Assembly (NCBI GenBank): GCA_020631735.1
Contig: CM036159.1
Location: 96,774,701-96,838,700 of the forward strand
DNA from: Saccharum officinarum
Taxonomy: Eukaryota; Streptophyta; Magnoliopsida; Poales; Poaceae
DNA: 64,000 nt
Direction of reading: 5' to 3'
Shown here: positions 24,893 through 37,700 of the stretch, one piece after another
How the letters are laid out: each line of letters opens with the position of its first letter
Numbering within the stretch: position 1 is the first letter of the stretch
Notes under the pieces: model-generated
Database searches by the model: none
Told to the model about the DNA's origin: nothing
The model's input: the letters and a program-made list of their open reading frames with translations, nothing else
Translations under genes and position numbers: made by a program

Positions 24893-26854
24893 CCTTGGTG
24901 GGTGATGAGTGGTGGTTGCAAGGAAGGCTTGAGCGAGAACTTACTCAAGAGAAAGGGCTAAATGAGCTAGGATGCACCGAATGATGGTTCCCAATGGCTA
25001 GGCTTGCCCTTAAATAAGACAGAGCGACCAGTGGTTCTGTCAGAGTCCACCCGCGAGCCATGCACGGGGCCAGTAAACGTGAACAGCAAGATCTTCACAT
25101 GCGCACGACGAGCGGTGACCGAGGTCATAAAGAGTTAGTACGACTGTAAGACAGAGGTTTGACAAGAGCGCAGAAAGGGTACGGCAATGTATGGGCCAGA
25201 CAGGCGTGAACCAACAGGCGTGCGCGACGCACGAGACTACAGTACCATCGTGGCTTCACGAACAAAGGCTGATCGACCTCAACAACTATTGCACGACAGG
25301 GTAAGCATGAATGCACGTCCTATCCGTCCTCACACTGTTACCGACATATAGGGCAACCGCTCTCAGAGTTTTGGCACATCGTGCTCTCCCTGAAGCTAGT
25401 CGATGCTAGCGAACTAGTCTAGGGGTCAGGGTACCTGTAGAAAACTGGATTAAGCCTAACTAGGTCAGTAGGGTGCCATCTATCCTAGATACATAACCAT
25501 AGTAATGGGCTACTTATTTAACTTCGCATGCAGTCATCCTAACTTTTTAAAAATAATTTGTTGTCAAATTTTAATTTAGAAAGGGTTTCGAAGCTTTATT
25601 GTCTCATTTATGCTCTGATACCACCTGTGGCAGAATCTCCTAATCTAATGCCCTCCCAAGAGTACTTGTCTTCCATTATACACTAAGTACCCAAGGGAGA
25701 ACACTAAACTAAGTAACTCCGTCGAGCACACCGCAAGGGAGAACTCGAAACACTAAACTAAGCGAAACCCGGTTGCGGTCACATTCTAGGCTTCAGTGAC
25801 GTCGGGAAACTCCTCACTCTTGCCAATGTAGACGGTGACCTTACATCGCTCCATGTCATGCTTCATGTACTCACGACCCTCATACTCGAGACGCTCCCGA
25901 ACACCGAGCTTTTGCAGGGTGGCATACAGGATTTTGGGAAAACCCTCGGTGTTCAGGCAGTAGCTGCTAACCCAGACTCCTGCCATCCTTGGTGGGTGAT
26001 GAGTGGTGGTTGAAAGGAAGGCTTGAGCGAGAACTTACTCAAGAGAAAAGGCTAAATGAGCTAGGATGCACCGAATGATGGTTCCCAATGGCTAGGCTTG
26101 CCCTTAAATAAGACAGAGCGACCAGTGGTTCTGTCGCAGTCCACCCGCGAGCCATGCACGAGGCCAGTAAACGTGAACAGCAAGATCTTCACATGCGCAC
26201 GATGAGCGGTGACCGAGGTTATAAAAAGTTAGTACGACTGTAAGACAGAGGTTTGACAAGAGCGCAGAAAGGGTACGGCAATGTATGGGCCAGACAGGCG
26301 TGAACCAACAGGCGTGCGCGACGCACGAGACTACAGTACCATCGTGGCTTCACGAACAAAGGCTGATCGACCTCAACAACTATTGCACGACAGGGTAAGC
26401 ATGAATGCACGTCCTATCCGTCCTCACACTGTTACCGACATATAGGGCAACCGCTCTCAGAGTTTTGGCACATCGTGCTCTCCCTGAAGCTAGTCGATGC
26501 TAGCGAACTAGTCTCGGGGTTAGGGTACCTGCAGAAAACTGGATTAAGCCTAACTAGGTCAGTAGGGTGCCATCTATCCTAGATACATAACCATAGTAAT
26601 GGGCTACTTATTTAACTTCGCATGCAGTCGTCCTAACTTTTTAAAAAGAATTTGTTGTCAAATTTTAATTTAGAAAGGGTTTCGAAGCTTTATTGTCTCA
26701 TTTATGCTCTGATACCACCTGTGGTAGAATCTCCTAATCTAATGCCCTCCCAAGAGTACTTGTCTTCCATTAGACACTAAGTACCCAAGGGAGAACACTA
26801 AACTAAGTAACTCCGTTGAGCACACCGCAAGAGAGAACTCGAAGATCCATATTT
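24667..26854. repeat. 1,094-bp tandem duplication across the interior/LTR junction (left copy)
   Basis: Unit a is 24667-25760 and unit b 25761-26854, at a constant offset of 1,094. Unit a contains the start of the gag-like frame, the leader, a primer-binding site (25612-25623) and about 130 bp of LTR end. Unit b repeats all of this and joins the true LTR at 26720. The same structure at the same offset exists in the right copy (41570-43757), so it predates the separation of the two copies. Confidence 0.9.
26706..26717 (-). promoter_or_regulatory. Primer-binding site of the long-LTR element
   Basis: On the minus strand this reads TGGTATCAGAGC, a 12-base match to the initiator methionine tRNA 3-prime end, 2 nt after the LTR terminus. 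A duplicate at 25612-25623 sits next to an LTR fragment only. Confidence 0.85.
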
Positions 26855-29800
26855 TTACATTAGGATCACAAATGAGAGAGTAAAGCTTACAACATCCTTA
26901 CCATTTCTTATATCCCTTTTAGTACAACATTAGAGTAATTTACTATGTAGATATAACAGCGGAATATAAAACATTATCAGAGTTCAGCAGAAATGAAACC
27001 ATTTAATGACAAGTTAAACATTAACATGAAGGACGTTTAAATGCGTGAAATGGTAACAGATTAATAGGATTTTCCTTGTAAAACTTTTGGTGAGAGTTTC
27101 AATAAATAAACTCTACTCCGCATCGCAAAGGAAATCCTCGCTGAGCCCACCACGGGGTTTCCACACATAAGTGTCAGCTTATCAGCACCTGTCACCTGCA
27201 ACAGGGTAGAACAAACCCTGAGTACTCAATTGTACTCCGCAAAACTTACCCGTCAGGAGGAAGTAAAAAGACTCCAAGGATTATACAAGGCTTTCTGGCT
27301 TGTGGGTTCTTGTTTGCGAGAAGCAGCGCTAAGAGTGTGTCCTTAATTTTTTACTTTTAAAAGCCGTATTTTGTTTCTTATCCATCCTTCTATATAAGCA
27401 CCTAGGCTATAATCAAGCAAGGGTTGAGCAAAAGGAACCATTTCTTCGTCTTTCAACTGCCAGTTCTTACTACGATGCCAGAGCGTAGTCAAGCCGTACC
27501 GTCACGCAGAAACGGCGATTCGCGAATCAATGTGCCCAGCTGGGTACCCCGAAAAACACATGCCTCGCTTGTACCCCAGGCACAAGCAAGACCAACCCGT
27601 TCCCCTCCTGTCACGGGTTTCCAGGTCCCCGTCCAAACTTGGACTCCTAGCTCCCGTACTTGAGGCCCAGCCTCAATACGGTGCTAAGACCTCCACCTAT
27701 CCCTGCCTCTAATCAGTCGGTCCGGAAAGAGCCAGAGCCATGACAAGAGAGTAACAAGTCTTCCTAGCCCCCATCCGCTAGTATATGCTCGGGATAAGAA
27801 GATCTGTGACTTGACCAGGGTCCAATGCAACGAACGGTCCTTAATTGACACAGGCGGAACAAATGCAACCAGAGCCCCGCTCTGTTGCCCAACCAGGTCC
27901 AAGTCCATCCAACCTATTCCTCCCGGTTTCCAATTATCCATATACATTTATATTCCATGAGATGACAACATGATAATAGTAACAATAAGATATTCCTATC
28001 TCTCGTGAGCGACAGGAAATCACTCGACTTCTACCGGAATCCTGTAGCATAGCAATCTACACGATCCTGTCATACTAGTAAGACTCATGGGATCAGGATA
28101 TATATATGCAAGTGAGTTTCATTCAACTCCTTTAAACTTAATGCACAAGCATAAAATAAAGTGCAGAATAATAGGGGTTATACACCGGGGCTTGCCTGGG
28201 AAGAATATAACCAAGGTTAGCATTTCAACGCGATGATACGATCATCAAGACACCACCTTTCTGTCTCCCCAGCTGACTCCACGATCCATCGTCGCCCCTA
28301 TAATGATATATGCAGATGCAACGTAGAGACGTGAATAATTGATGGAAATCGCAACGCTTAAAGTACAAAGCGGTCCTCTCAAGCTAACGAGCTAGCTCTA
28401 ATGGCTAACGTACTAGCCTGGCAACCCCGTCGACGAATATGGCGTCATATCCCGACACTTGTTTTAGTTACTCGAACCCAATACATTACTTTAACCATTT
28501 TATCGATTCAATAGATATCTAAACTAGGACTCATTAGCTACCCTAGCAGACTAATTATTTTGGAGCTATAAAATTTACAGCGAGCAGATAATGATATTAG
28601 GAGTTTACTGTAAAATTTTTAGAGTCAACACTTTTATCATTTTCTTACAAAAATTCTCACAAGTTTATTCTTAGCAATATTAAGCATTTTAGAACAATTA
28701 GCGAACTCCAACAAAAAATTATACAACTATGTGGACAAAAGCATACTAACAGTTAGAGCATGATTTTAGGAACCTACCAAAATTGGTTTCATAATTTTTG
28801 GATTACTACACATTTAGATCTTGAATTTACAAGTTTAGTTTAGAAACTAAATGAAGAAATTGCTTTAGAAAATGAAACGGGCTGTCGGCGGCGATCTAGC
28901 CCAGCAGCACCCCACGGCCCGTGCGGGCAAAGCCGCGCGCCCAGCAGGCCGGCCCAACAGCGGAGAGCCCACGCTAGCGCCCGCTCTTATGCAGAAGAGT
29001 ACCCGGTTCATTAAGTTATTACACCGCACCCATGCTTACTGTTCCAACAGAGGATGACTTTGCACCGAGCACCCCTAACTAACCCGTCTTCACAACGGTC
29101 GGGTCCCCGACGTGCCGGTGCGCGACGGCGCGGCTCCGGCCGGCGCTCGGCTGCTACGCCGATCACCAGGGATCCATGCTGGCCTAGCTAAGGGGCCGAC
29201 CACCGTCTACGAGCCAGACGACGGCGAATGGAAGCGGTGGAGCACAGGGAGACGCCCTAGGGTTAACTACCGCGGCAGGCGAGTGGTATACGGTGATGGT
29301 GCGGCCGTTCCGGTGGACCTACACGCTCCCGAAGGTGAGAGGTGGCGAGATAGCATCGGGGACTCACCGCGGTTCTTGCTACAGAGACGGTTGGAGCGAG
29401 GGACGGTCGAGGCGGTCCGGCCATGTGCGAGCGAGCGGTGCGGCGACGCTCCATGGCTGGCACCGACGCGTCATCTCGCCCCGGCTGCGTCCTAGGCAAC
29501 GCTAAGGTGAGCACCACAAAGACGAAGTCAAGATGAGCTCGAGGTCAAAATCAATCGAACCAAACTCAAGCGTAGAGACCTACCCCAAAAATTTGCTCTG
29601 CTACGGCGACAAGGTGACCGGCGGCCCAAAACTCCCGAAATTGGCCACCCATGGACACAGGCTGCGCCTGACGCAAACGGGGCGTCCAGATAACTTCCTA
29701 GTCTACCCACTGGCAAGAGTAAAAGGACTAAGTAACTCTGAGCTGGCGAACGAAGGGCGGAAGGTGCGGTGGTCAAGCGCCTGGCGAGCCGAGCGAGTTC

Positions 29801-30972
29801 AAAGGGGGGCTCCGGTCGGTGGACACACGAGCACAAGGTGCAAAGGACGAGTCAGAGAAATTGAGGCGTGTCGCACACGACAGCCGCTGCCCAGATCGTC
29901 CGGTGCCCACTAGCGGGGACAGACGAGGCAGAAGACGTCTCCATCGACTGTGGCCGAGTCAAAGCGGCAGAGGCGGCAACAGGACGATACGACGAGGCGG
30001 GCAGTTGCGGCGTCAGCACGCCGCCGTGGTCGGTTTGGCCTTAAGCGCAGCACGGCGTCCCCAGAGCTGTCGTGACCAGAGCCGGTACCAGCAGCGTACG
30101 CGTGCACACGGTGACCGCGCCCACTGGGCCACGCGCCCGAAACAGAGGCATGCACGAATCTTAAAGCGAGTCAAACTACCACTACGATCCTGATTGAGGG
30201 CCACTAGAACTCACTTACCTGGAACGATAATCCAGCTGCCTAGCAAGGTCACCCACATGGCCAGAGGTCTACTAGGGAAGAAGATACAAGAACGCCAACG
30301 CAAGCTCGCCACCGGAATGTCAGTTCACGCACCGAGCCAGGAACGCGGTACACAGCGCGTTCTAAGAAGGTTGGGCAATTTTTTAGAGTGGCGAAGCCAT
30401 GACAACCCGACCTACGAACTACACTGTGCCAAAGTACTCGCAAAGGTGCAATTAACGGTGCAAACACCCAAATCTAGTGTTTAGAAATTTATTCACAAAT
30501 TAAATGCCAAAACCGCATCGGCAAACGCTTTTTCGGACTTGATCGCTTTCATTCAAGAAGCCGGAAACAACTTCCAGCTTCAGTCCTTGAGCTACCCATA
30601 TGCTATTGAATAACATTTGCTTACCGAAACAAAAGTCGCATTTTCATCCACTAGACTTGCACTACAAATTTTCATTATGTGCTACATACAAGTGGTATTT
30701 TATTTTTGGTTACAAAATTTGTGTTTCGTGTCCGAACAAGTAAAACTACTTACCTTTTTTGGTTTGTTAGAATTTCAATCAAGCGTTTTTAAGCACCGAG
30801 GTAGGAGGACTTGCTTATTTATTTGATTCCTTTTAATAAAAAAAATGAGGCATATACGTTCTGCTTTGTTATCTCATGTGCAGTTCAAGTCTAAAAACCC
30901 CAAAACTTGTTACAATTATTTCTTAGATCCTAAACCGGTGCTAAGCGAGTTCGCAACGCCAGAGGTGTTACA
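26720..30972 (-). repeat. Right LTR (element 5-prime LTR), left copy
   Basis: 4,253 bp, homologous to 17827-22080. It would contain the element promoter on the minus strand. Short frames within it are not supported as genes. Confidence 0.9.
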
Positions 30973-30977
30973 ATGTT

Positions 30978-31840
30978 AACTGACCAGCTCTTACTGTGAG
31001 GAGTTATGGAGTTTCACAGGTTTGGAGATGCAGTTGGCTACATGATGGCAGAGGCTGCATCTCATTGGCCAGCTGAAATTCGGAGATGGTAATAGTACAA
31101 AGGATGTGTCTGCCAAATGGTCAGTAGGAGGCCAACTCAAATGTCTGTTGTGCTGAATTTTACTTTGATACAATAGCACATAACTACAATTCATAAAAAA
31201 CTGTAATATGAAGTAAAATACTGAGGTCGTGCTGAATGGAACTGAGGTCCCGCACACTGGTTGGTCTGTTGTGCTGTTTACCTAAAAAATGGAACCAAGC
31301 TACAGCTGCAGAAAAGTGATAGTAGGTGAAATGAAAATTCAGATCAAAGGCACAGCTGTAGAAGATGACACTAAACAGCAAGAGCAAACAACAGTGATGG
31401 GCTGGGCATGACATTATTGTTGGAATACTACTCCAATCTTCAAAGATAAGTGAGGCCATGGAATATGCTCCATGTGATCGGTGTGGACAAATGAGTAATG
31501 ATATAACAATTATCAGACTATATATCAAAGCTAGAAGGAATACAAAAATAAAAAAAAGTGAGAAGGGATTGATTTGCCTATGACCTGAACACACAAAAGT
31601 TAATTAAACTTCACCCAGTGTTGTAGTCAGTGTTCCCACGGCAACCTTTCCCTGCAGCACAACCACCAAACAAATCTGTCCTTTTATTTTGTATAAAGAA
31701 AAATCAGTAGGTAACATGTTTTTCGTTCTTGCATAAAGAGTACCTTATGAGAAAGACACAACTTGCTGCTAGTTAACTCCTAAGAAAAAGTGAAAGTTAG
31801 CAGCTGCAAGGTTAACATTTCCGTTAAGTTCAAATAGGAG
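30978..31840. other. Helitron interior right of the retrotransposon (left copy)
   Basis: Unassigned sequence, repeated at 47882-48751. A minus-strand frame at 31184-31594 has hydrophobic composition but no recognisable domain and differs at its start from the right copy, so it is not called as a gene. Several 1-2 base deletions relative to the right copy cluster in the last 250 bp. Confidence 0.6.
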
Positions 31841-31940
31841 NNNNNNNNNNNNNNNNNNNNNNNNNNNNNNNNNNNNNNNNNNNNNNNNNNNNNNNNNNNN
31901 NNNNNNNNNNNNNNNNNNNNNNNNNNNNNNNNNNNNNNNN
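31841..31940. other. Assembly gap (100 N)
   Basis: Exactly 100 N, the usual placeholder for a gap of unknown size. The sequence on its left matches 48751 and leftward, and the sequence on its right matches 15055 and rightward. Confidence 1.
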
Positions 31941-32327
31941 CAAGGAAGTGGAGCTTCTTAGAGAAGAAACACTGAGAAAAGGGTTCAACAGTATGTTATT
32001 TTGTCTTGATGTTCAGATATTATTGTTTGACATCTCAGTTTTCTTGTTTTAAAACGCTGGTGTTTAAATTGTTGTTGTTGTATGTTCCTCATCATAATGT
32101 TGTGCTTGTTTCATGTGTAGGTATGGTATAGGCAATTGGAGGGATATTTTAAACAACAATCTTGACGTTTTTATCGGCAGAACAACGGTGAGCATTTGGT
32201 TATTACAGTGAAGTTGTTGTGGGTTTTTTTAGCATTTGAAGTTGCTGTGGTTGCAAATCAATGTAGTGACGGGTTGTATGTATTGTAGGTGGACTTGAAG
32301 GATAAGTGGAGGAATATGACTGGATAA
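31941..32327 (+). pseudogene. Truncated second copy of the TRF-like gene (end of exon 3, exons 4 and 5)
   Basis: Exon 3 remnant 31941-31990, exon 4 32121-32187, exon 5 32289-32327 with the same TAA. Exon 4 differs from the first copy by at least one silent change (AAT to AAC). The exon 3 remnant has small indels relative to 15055-15106 that break the frame, all within 50 bp of the contig edge, which suggests consensus error. It lacks a promoter and the first two exons, so as assembled it is not a gene. Confidence 0.85.
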
Positions 32328-33133
32328 GGTTGTATGTATTGTACGAACCTATTCGTTTTGCCCCCAAACCATGGGGATTGGGGAGGATTGGAGGGGATTT
32401 AGGAAGATTTTGACTTGCAGGGGATTTTATCCGCCCTCCCCTGTCCCTTTGGACAGGTCTAACTTCACGCTCCAAAGCACCTTGTAATGGTACTAGGGTG
32501 AAGTAGCTAGCATGTAATATAGGCTAAACTTTTGTGACAAAATGCTTACCGAGTGGTTGGTTCGCCGGACTGATGTATTATGAACACTACTTTATATTTT
32601 TATTATGTATGTTTCCCTCATGCCCTGCATGCTTGCATTGTACTAGCTTTACTCGCATATTATGGCCTCCTTTGGAATAAAAGAGGATTCATGAAGGAAT
32701 TTTGCGTAGGATTCTAAATCTACTAGCATATGCCCGTGCGTTGCTACGGGTATAATTTTTTTGAAATTTTAATGTAATTCAACACAATAAAAATAAGAAA
32801 AAAAAAGTTAGGAGCCTCAAATTTTTCAACGCAATAAGAGTATCAACGAAGACAATTAAATTTTAACTTGGCTTAGCAACATAATGTTTCGAGCCACATT
32901 CGAATAAATAAGCGTCAAGTTTAGTACAAAATGTCAAAATAAGTGCATGATAGATAAGTCTTCCACAACTATCTCTCTTCATTGTCTTATGCCCGTGATG
33001 CCGCTAAGATATTCTCGTACGGATAGAGGAATCATGCACCGCCGTGAATTCCCATCATACGTCAATAGGTTGATCACAAATTCCTTCCGCGGTCTTTGGC
33101 CATCATGTGCACAAGACAAACATAAATAATAAG

Positions 33134-33136
<3 letters not shown>

Positions 33137-33229
<93 letters not shown>
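33137..33229. repeat. (AT)n microsatellite, right copy
   Basis: About 92 bp of AT dinucleotides; counterpart of 16252-16342 with a slightly different length. Confidence 0.95.
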
Positions 33230-33231
<2 letters not shown>

Positions 33232-34714
33232 CCACAAACATAAAAAGTATTATGCTCACGGTAGAGATTGACATGAGTTTTCCATTGTTCCATGCAGACA
33301 TGAATTGCAGAAGGATGAAGGCATTTAAATCCCTATAGCACAATAAATATTCAACTTAACAATCCATTTCTCTATATAAAGCATAATAAAAGATGGTTCA
33401 AATGAAATTACCTATCTTCTGTGACTGGAATGCTACTTGGGAGTATATGTTTCCACTAAAAGACATCCACTCCCATTGCACGTCTATAACTATTGGAAAC
33501 ATTGATAATTCTATGCACATAGCGCTTGTATGGCATATCTTTACACCAATTAGGAATAGGAGTAGGATCAAGCACAGTGAGAGTTTTTTCCTCACGGTCG
33601 AACACAAAAAAGGTTAAGGCCGTGGGTTGCTACGGGAGTCTCAAAATTTTCTATTGCAATAAGAGTGAAAAAAAAATTATGGGTCAAAACCAATAGATAA
33701 ATAAAGTGTTCGACCTATATTGCAACAACAGAAATAATGGAACAAAATATGCATAAAAGATGAATTTACAAGTCATATTTAAAGAAAGTCTAAATTAGAC
33801 TGGTCAAGTGTAAATAAAGAGAGACTAACTTCTTGAGGCTCTGATATGCGATGCCCAGAATTCAAGCATGCAACTTCTTGCAACGCAAGGAACTCAAGAT
33901 CGTGCTCCTACTTCTTGAGCAACGTGCTCCTGAATTCAAGCTTACTACTTCTTGAGCAACGTGCTCCTAAATTCAAGCTTACAACTTCTTGAGCCTTTGA
34001 TATGTTCCTTTCCTGAGTCCACAGATATTACAACTCCTTCAGGCTAGCAACAAATGCCATCGTCACTCCTCTATTCTATCTGAGAAAGTCATCCCCGATA
34101 GGTAGCTTGTTTCTTCAGATATTCAGCTGGTGTAGTTGTTAAATTTCTTTACATGAAAATGGTCTGCAGGTTTCATATTGAAACTCCATCAATCTAGGAA
34201 ATATTCTGCACAGTCTAGAAAACTAACAGGCAATAAGCTGATTCTTTTAAACAAAATATGCAACAATGGCGTCAGTAGGAAACTGCACATTGACAAAGCT
34301 GTATGGACTATTTGCAGAACATAAAAAGAAAAAAAGAAAACTATTTGCTGCTAGCTAAAAGTTATATAGATACAAAACAGAAGTGTAACTGGCATTGTTG
34401 CATGATGACTTGATTTTTTCAGAATCATACTAAATATGCACAATGATCTATCAGCTTATAAGTCTGTTTACTGTAGAGTGTAGAACCCTATCATGAATCA
34501 TAGAATCATACATTGGCCTATCAATGAAAAATTTCATCCATTTTTCTGCATGAGTGGTGAATCTGAATTTTCAAAGTGCAGGACATCATAGGGATAGGGC
34601 TTAACTTGCTTATGCAATACCTGTTTCGCAAGCAAGGTAATTTGTTGGACAAAAGTATATGGAATGGTCACAGCTACTGATTGTGTACAGATTGTTATAG
34701 GGAATAGTCATGTT

Positions 34715-37700
34715 TGTGGCAGAATCTCCTAATCTAATGCCCTCCCAAGAGTACTTGTCTTCCATTAGACACTAAGTACCCAAGGGAGAACACTAAACTA
34801 AGTAACTCCGTCGAGCACACCGCAAGGGAGAACTCGAAGATCCACATTTTTACATTAGGATCACAAATGAGAGAGTAAAGCTTACAACATCCTTACCATT
34901 TCTTATATCCCTTTTAGTACAACATCAGAGTAATTTACTATGTAGATATAACAGCGGAATATAAAACATTATCAGAGTTCAGCAGAAATGAAACCATTTA
35001 ATGACAAGTTAAACATTAACATGAAGGACGTTTAAATGTATGAAATGGTAACAGATTAATAGGATTTTCCTTGTAAAACTTTTGGTGAGAGTTTCAATAA
35101 ATAAACTCTACTCCGCATCGCAAAGGAAATCCTCGCTGAGCCCACCAGGAGGTTTCCACACATAAGTGTCAGCTTATCAGCACCTGTCACCTGCAACAGG
35201 GTAGAACAAACCCTGAGTACTAAATTGTACTCCGCAAGACTTACCCGTCAGGAGGAAGTAAAAAGACTCCAAGGATTATACAAGGCTTTCTGGCTTGTGG
35301 GTTCTTGTTTGCGAGAAGCAGCGCTAAGAGTGTGTCCTTAATTTTTTACTTTTAAAAGCCGTATTTCGTTTCTTATCCATCCTTCTATGTAAGCACCTAG
35401 GCTATAATCAAGCAAGGGTTGAGCAAAAGGAACCATTTCTTCGTCTTTCAACTGCCAGTTCTTACTACGATGCCAGAGCGTAGTCAAGCCGTACCGTCAC
35501 GTAGAAACGGCGATTCGCGAATCAATGTGCCTAGCTGGGTACCCCAAAAAATACACGCCTCGCTTGTACCCCAGGCACAAGCAAGACCAACCCGTTCCCC
35601 TCCTGTCACGGGTTTCCAGGTCCCCGTCCAAACTTGGACTCCTAGCTCCTGTACTTGAGGCCCAGTCTCAATACGGTGCTAAGACCTCCACCTATCCCCG
35701 CCTCCAATCAGTCGGTCCGAAAAGAGCCAAAGCCCATGATAAGAGAGTAACAAGTCTTCCTAGCCCCCATCCGCTAGTATATGCTCGGGATAAGAAGATC
35801 TGTGACTTGACCAGGGTCCAATGCAACGAACGGTCCTTAATTGACACAGGCGGAACAAATGCAACTAGAGCCCCGCTCTGTTGCCCAACCAGGTCCAAGT
35901 CCATCCAACCCGTTCCGCCCGGTCTCCAATTATCCATATACATTTATATTCCATGAGATGGCAACATGATAATAGTAACACTAAGATATTCCTATCTCTC
36001 GTGAGCGACAGGAAATCACTCGACTTCTACCGGAATCCTGTAGCATAGCAATCTACACGATCCTGTCATACTAGTAAGACTCATGGGATCAGGATATATA
36101 TATGCAAGTGAGTTTCATTCAACTCCTTTAAACTTAATGCACAAGCATAAAATAAAGTGCAGAATAATAGGGGTTATGCACCGGGGCTTGCCTGGGTAGA
36201 ATATAACCAAGGTTAGCATTTCAACGCGATGATACGATCATCAAGACACCACCTTTCTGTCTCCCTAGCCGACTCCACGATCCATCGTCGCCCCTATAAT
36301 GATATATGCAGATGCAACGTAGAGACGTGAATAATTGACGGAAATCGCAACGATTAAAGTACAAAGCGGTCCTCTCAAGCTAACGAGCTAGCCCTAATGG
36401 CTAACGTACTAGCCTGGCAACCCCGTCGACGAGTATAGCGTCATATCCCGACACTTGTTTTAGTTACTCGAACCCAATACATTACTTTAACCATTTTATC
36501 GATTCAATAGATATCTAAACTAGGACTCATTAGCTACCCTAGCAGACTAATTATTTTGGAGCTATAAAATTTACAGCGAGCAGATAATGATATTAGGAGT
36601 TTACTGTAAAATTTTTAGAGTCAACACTTTTATCATTTTCTTACAAAAATTCTCACAAGTTTATTCTTAGCAATATTAAGCATTTTAGAACAATTAGCGA
36701 ACTCCAACAAAAAAATTATACAACTATGTGGACAAAAGCATACTAACAGTTAGAGCATGATTTTAGGAACCTACCAAAATTGGTTTCATAATTTTTGGAT
36801 TACTACACATTTAGATCTTGAATTTACAAGTTTAGTTTAGAAACTAAATGAAGAAATTGCTTTAGAAAATAAAACGGGCTGTCGGCGGCGATCTAGCCCA
36901 GCAGCACCCCACGGCCCGTGCGGGCAAAGCCGCGCGCCCAGCAGGCTGGCCCAACAGCGGAGAGCCCGCGCTAGCGCCCGCTCTTATGCAGAAGAGTACC
37001 CGGTTCATTAAGTTATTACACCGCACCCATGCTTACTGTTCCAACAGAGGATGACTTTGCACCGAGCACCCCCAACTAACCCGTCTTCACAACGGTCGGG
37101 TCCCCGACGTGCCGGTGCGCGACGGCGCGGCTCTGGCCGGCGCTCGGCTGCTACGCCGATCACCAGGGATCCACGCTAGCCTAGCTAAGGGGCCGACCAC
37201 CGTCTACGAGCCAGACGACGGTGAATGGAAGCGGTGGAGCACGGGGAGACGCCCTAGGGTTAACTACCGCGGCAGGCGGTGGTATACGGTGATGGCGCGG
37301 CCGTTCCGGTGGACCTACACGCTCCCGGAAGGTGAGAGGTGGCGAGATAGCATCGGGGACTCACCGCGGTTCTTGCTACAGAGACGGTTGGAGCGAGGGA
37401 CGGTCGAGGCGGTCCGGCCACGTGCGAGCGAGCGGTGCGGCGACGCTCCATGGCTGGCACCGACGCGTCATCTCGCCACCGGCTGCGTCCTAGGCGACGC
37501 TAAGGTGAGCACCGCAAAGACGAAGACAAGATGAGCTCGAGGTCAAAATCAATCGAACCAAACTCAAGCGTAGAGACCTACCCAAAAAATTTGCTCTGCT
37601 ACGGCGACAAGGTGACCGGCGGCCCAAAACTCCCGAAATTGGCCACCCATGGACACAGGCTGCGCCTGACGCAAACGGGGCGTCCAGATAACTTCCTAGT

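Larger units (their letters stand above)
17827..30972 (-). mobile_element. Long-LTR, non-autonomous LTR retrotransposon (left copy)
   Basis: 13,146 bp, flanked by the target duplication ATGTT at 17822-17826 and 30973-30977. On the minus strand the LTR begins TGTAACACC and ends CCACA. The LTRs are about 4.25 kb (17827-22080 and 26720-30972) and clearly diverged from each other by scattered substitutions and small indels. The initiator-Met primer-binding site reads TGGTATCAGAGC on the minus strand (26706-26717), 2 nt inside the right LTR, which fixes the orientation. A purine-rich tract adjoins the left LTR (complement of 22081-22094). The 4.6 kb interior encodes only gag-like minus-strand frames; no protease, RT, RNase H or integrase motif is visible. 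This fits the LARD or TR-GAG type that depends on a helper. It is nested in the Helitron. Confidence 0.9.
15055..31840. repeat. Left copy of a gap-spanning 16.8 kb duplication
   Basis: This block is repeated nearly base for base at 31941-48751. It starts inside exon 3 of the TRF-like gene and runs to the last base before the N gap. The alignment offset is 16,886 at the start and about 16,911 at the end, drifting through small indels. Contents in order: last exons of the Myb gene, Helitron 3-prime end, (AT)n, long-LTR retrotransposon, Helitron interior. Both copies share the same nested insertion, target duplication and internal tandem duplication, so they descend from one already complex locus. 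Confidence 0.95.
15840..31840 (-). mobile_element. Helitron, left copy (3-prime end present, 5-prime end lost at the gap)
   Basis: Read on the minus strand, the element ends in a hairpin (CCCGT AGCAACGC ACGGG) followed by CATATG and CTAG, the Helitron 3-prime signature, at 15840-15865. The next minus-strand base is T (plus-strand A at 15839), as expected for insertion between A and T. The 5-prime end is not in this copy because the contig stops, but is proposed at 49599-49600 in the right copy. A 13.1 kb retrotransposon is nested inside (17827-30972). No Rep/helicase coding region is visible, so it would be non-autonomous. Confidence 0.55.

Noticed and set aside
26706..26717. Possible tRNA gene because of the initiator-Met match
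   Set aside because: Only the 12-base primer-binding complement is present, with no cloverleaf or A and B boxes around it.
31941..32327. A second functional TRF-like gene
   Set aside because: Only the last exons are present, the first is broken at the contig edge, and the copy is best explained by the overlap at the gap.
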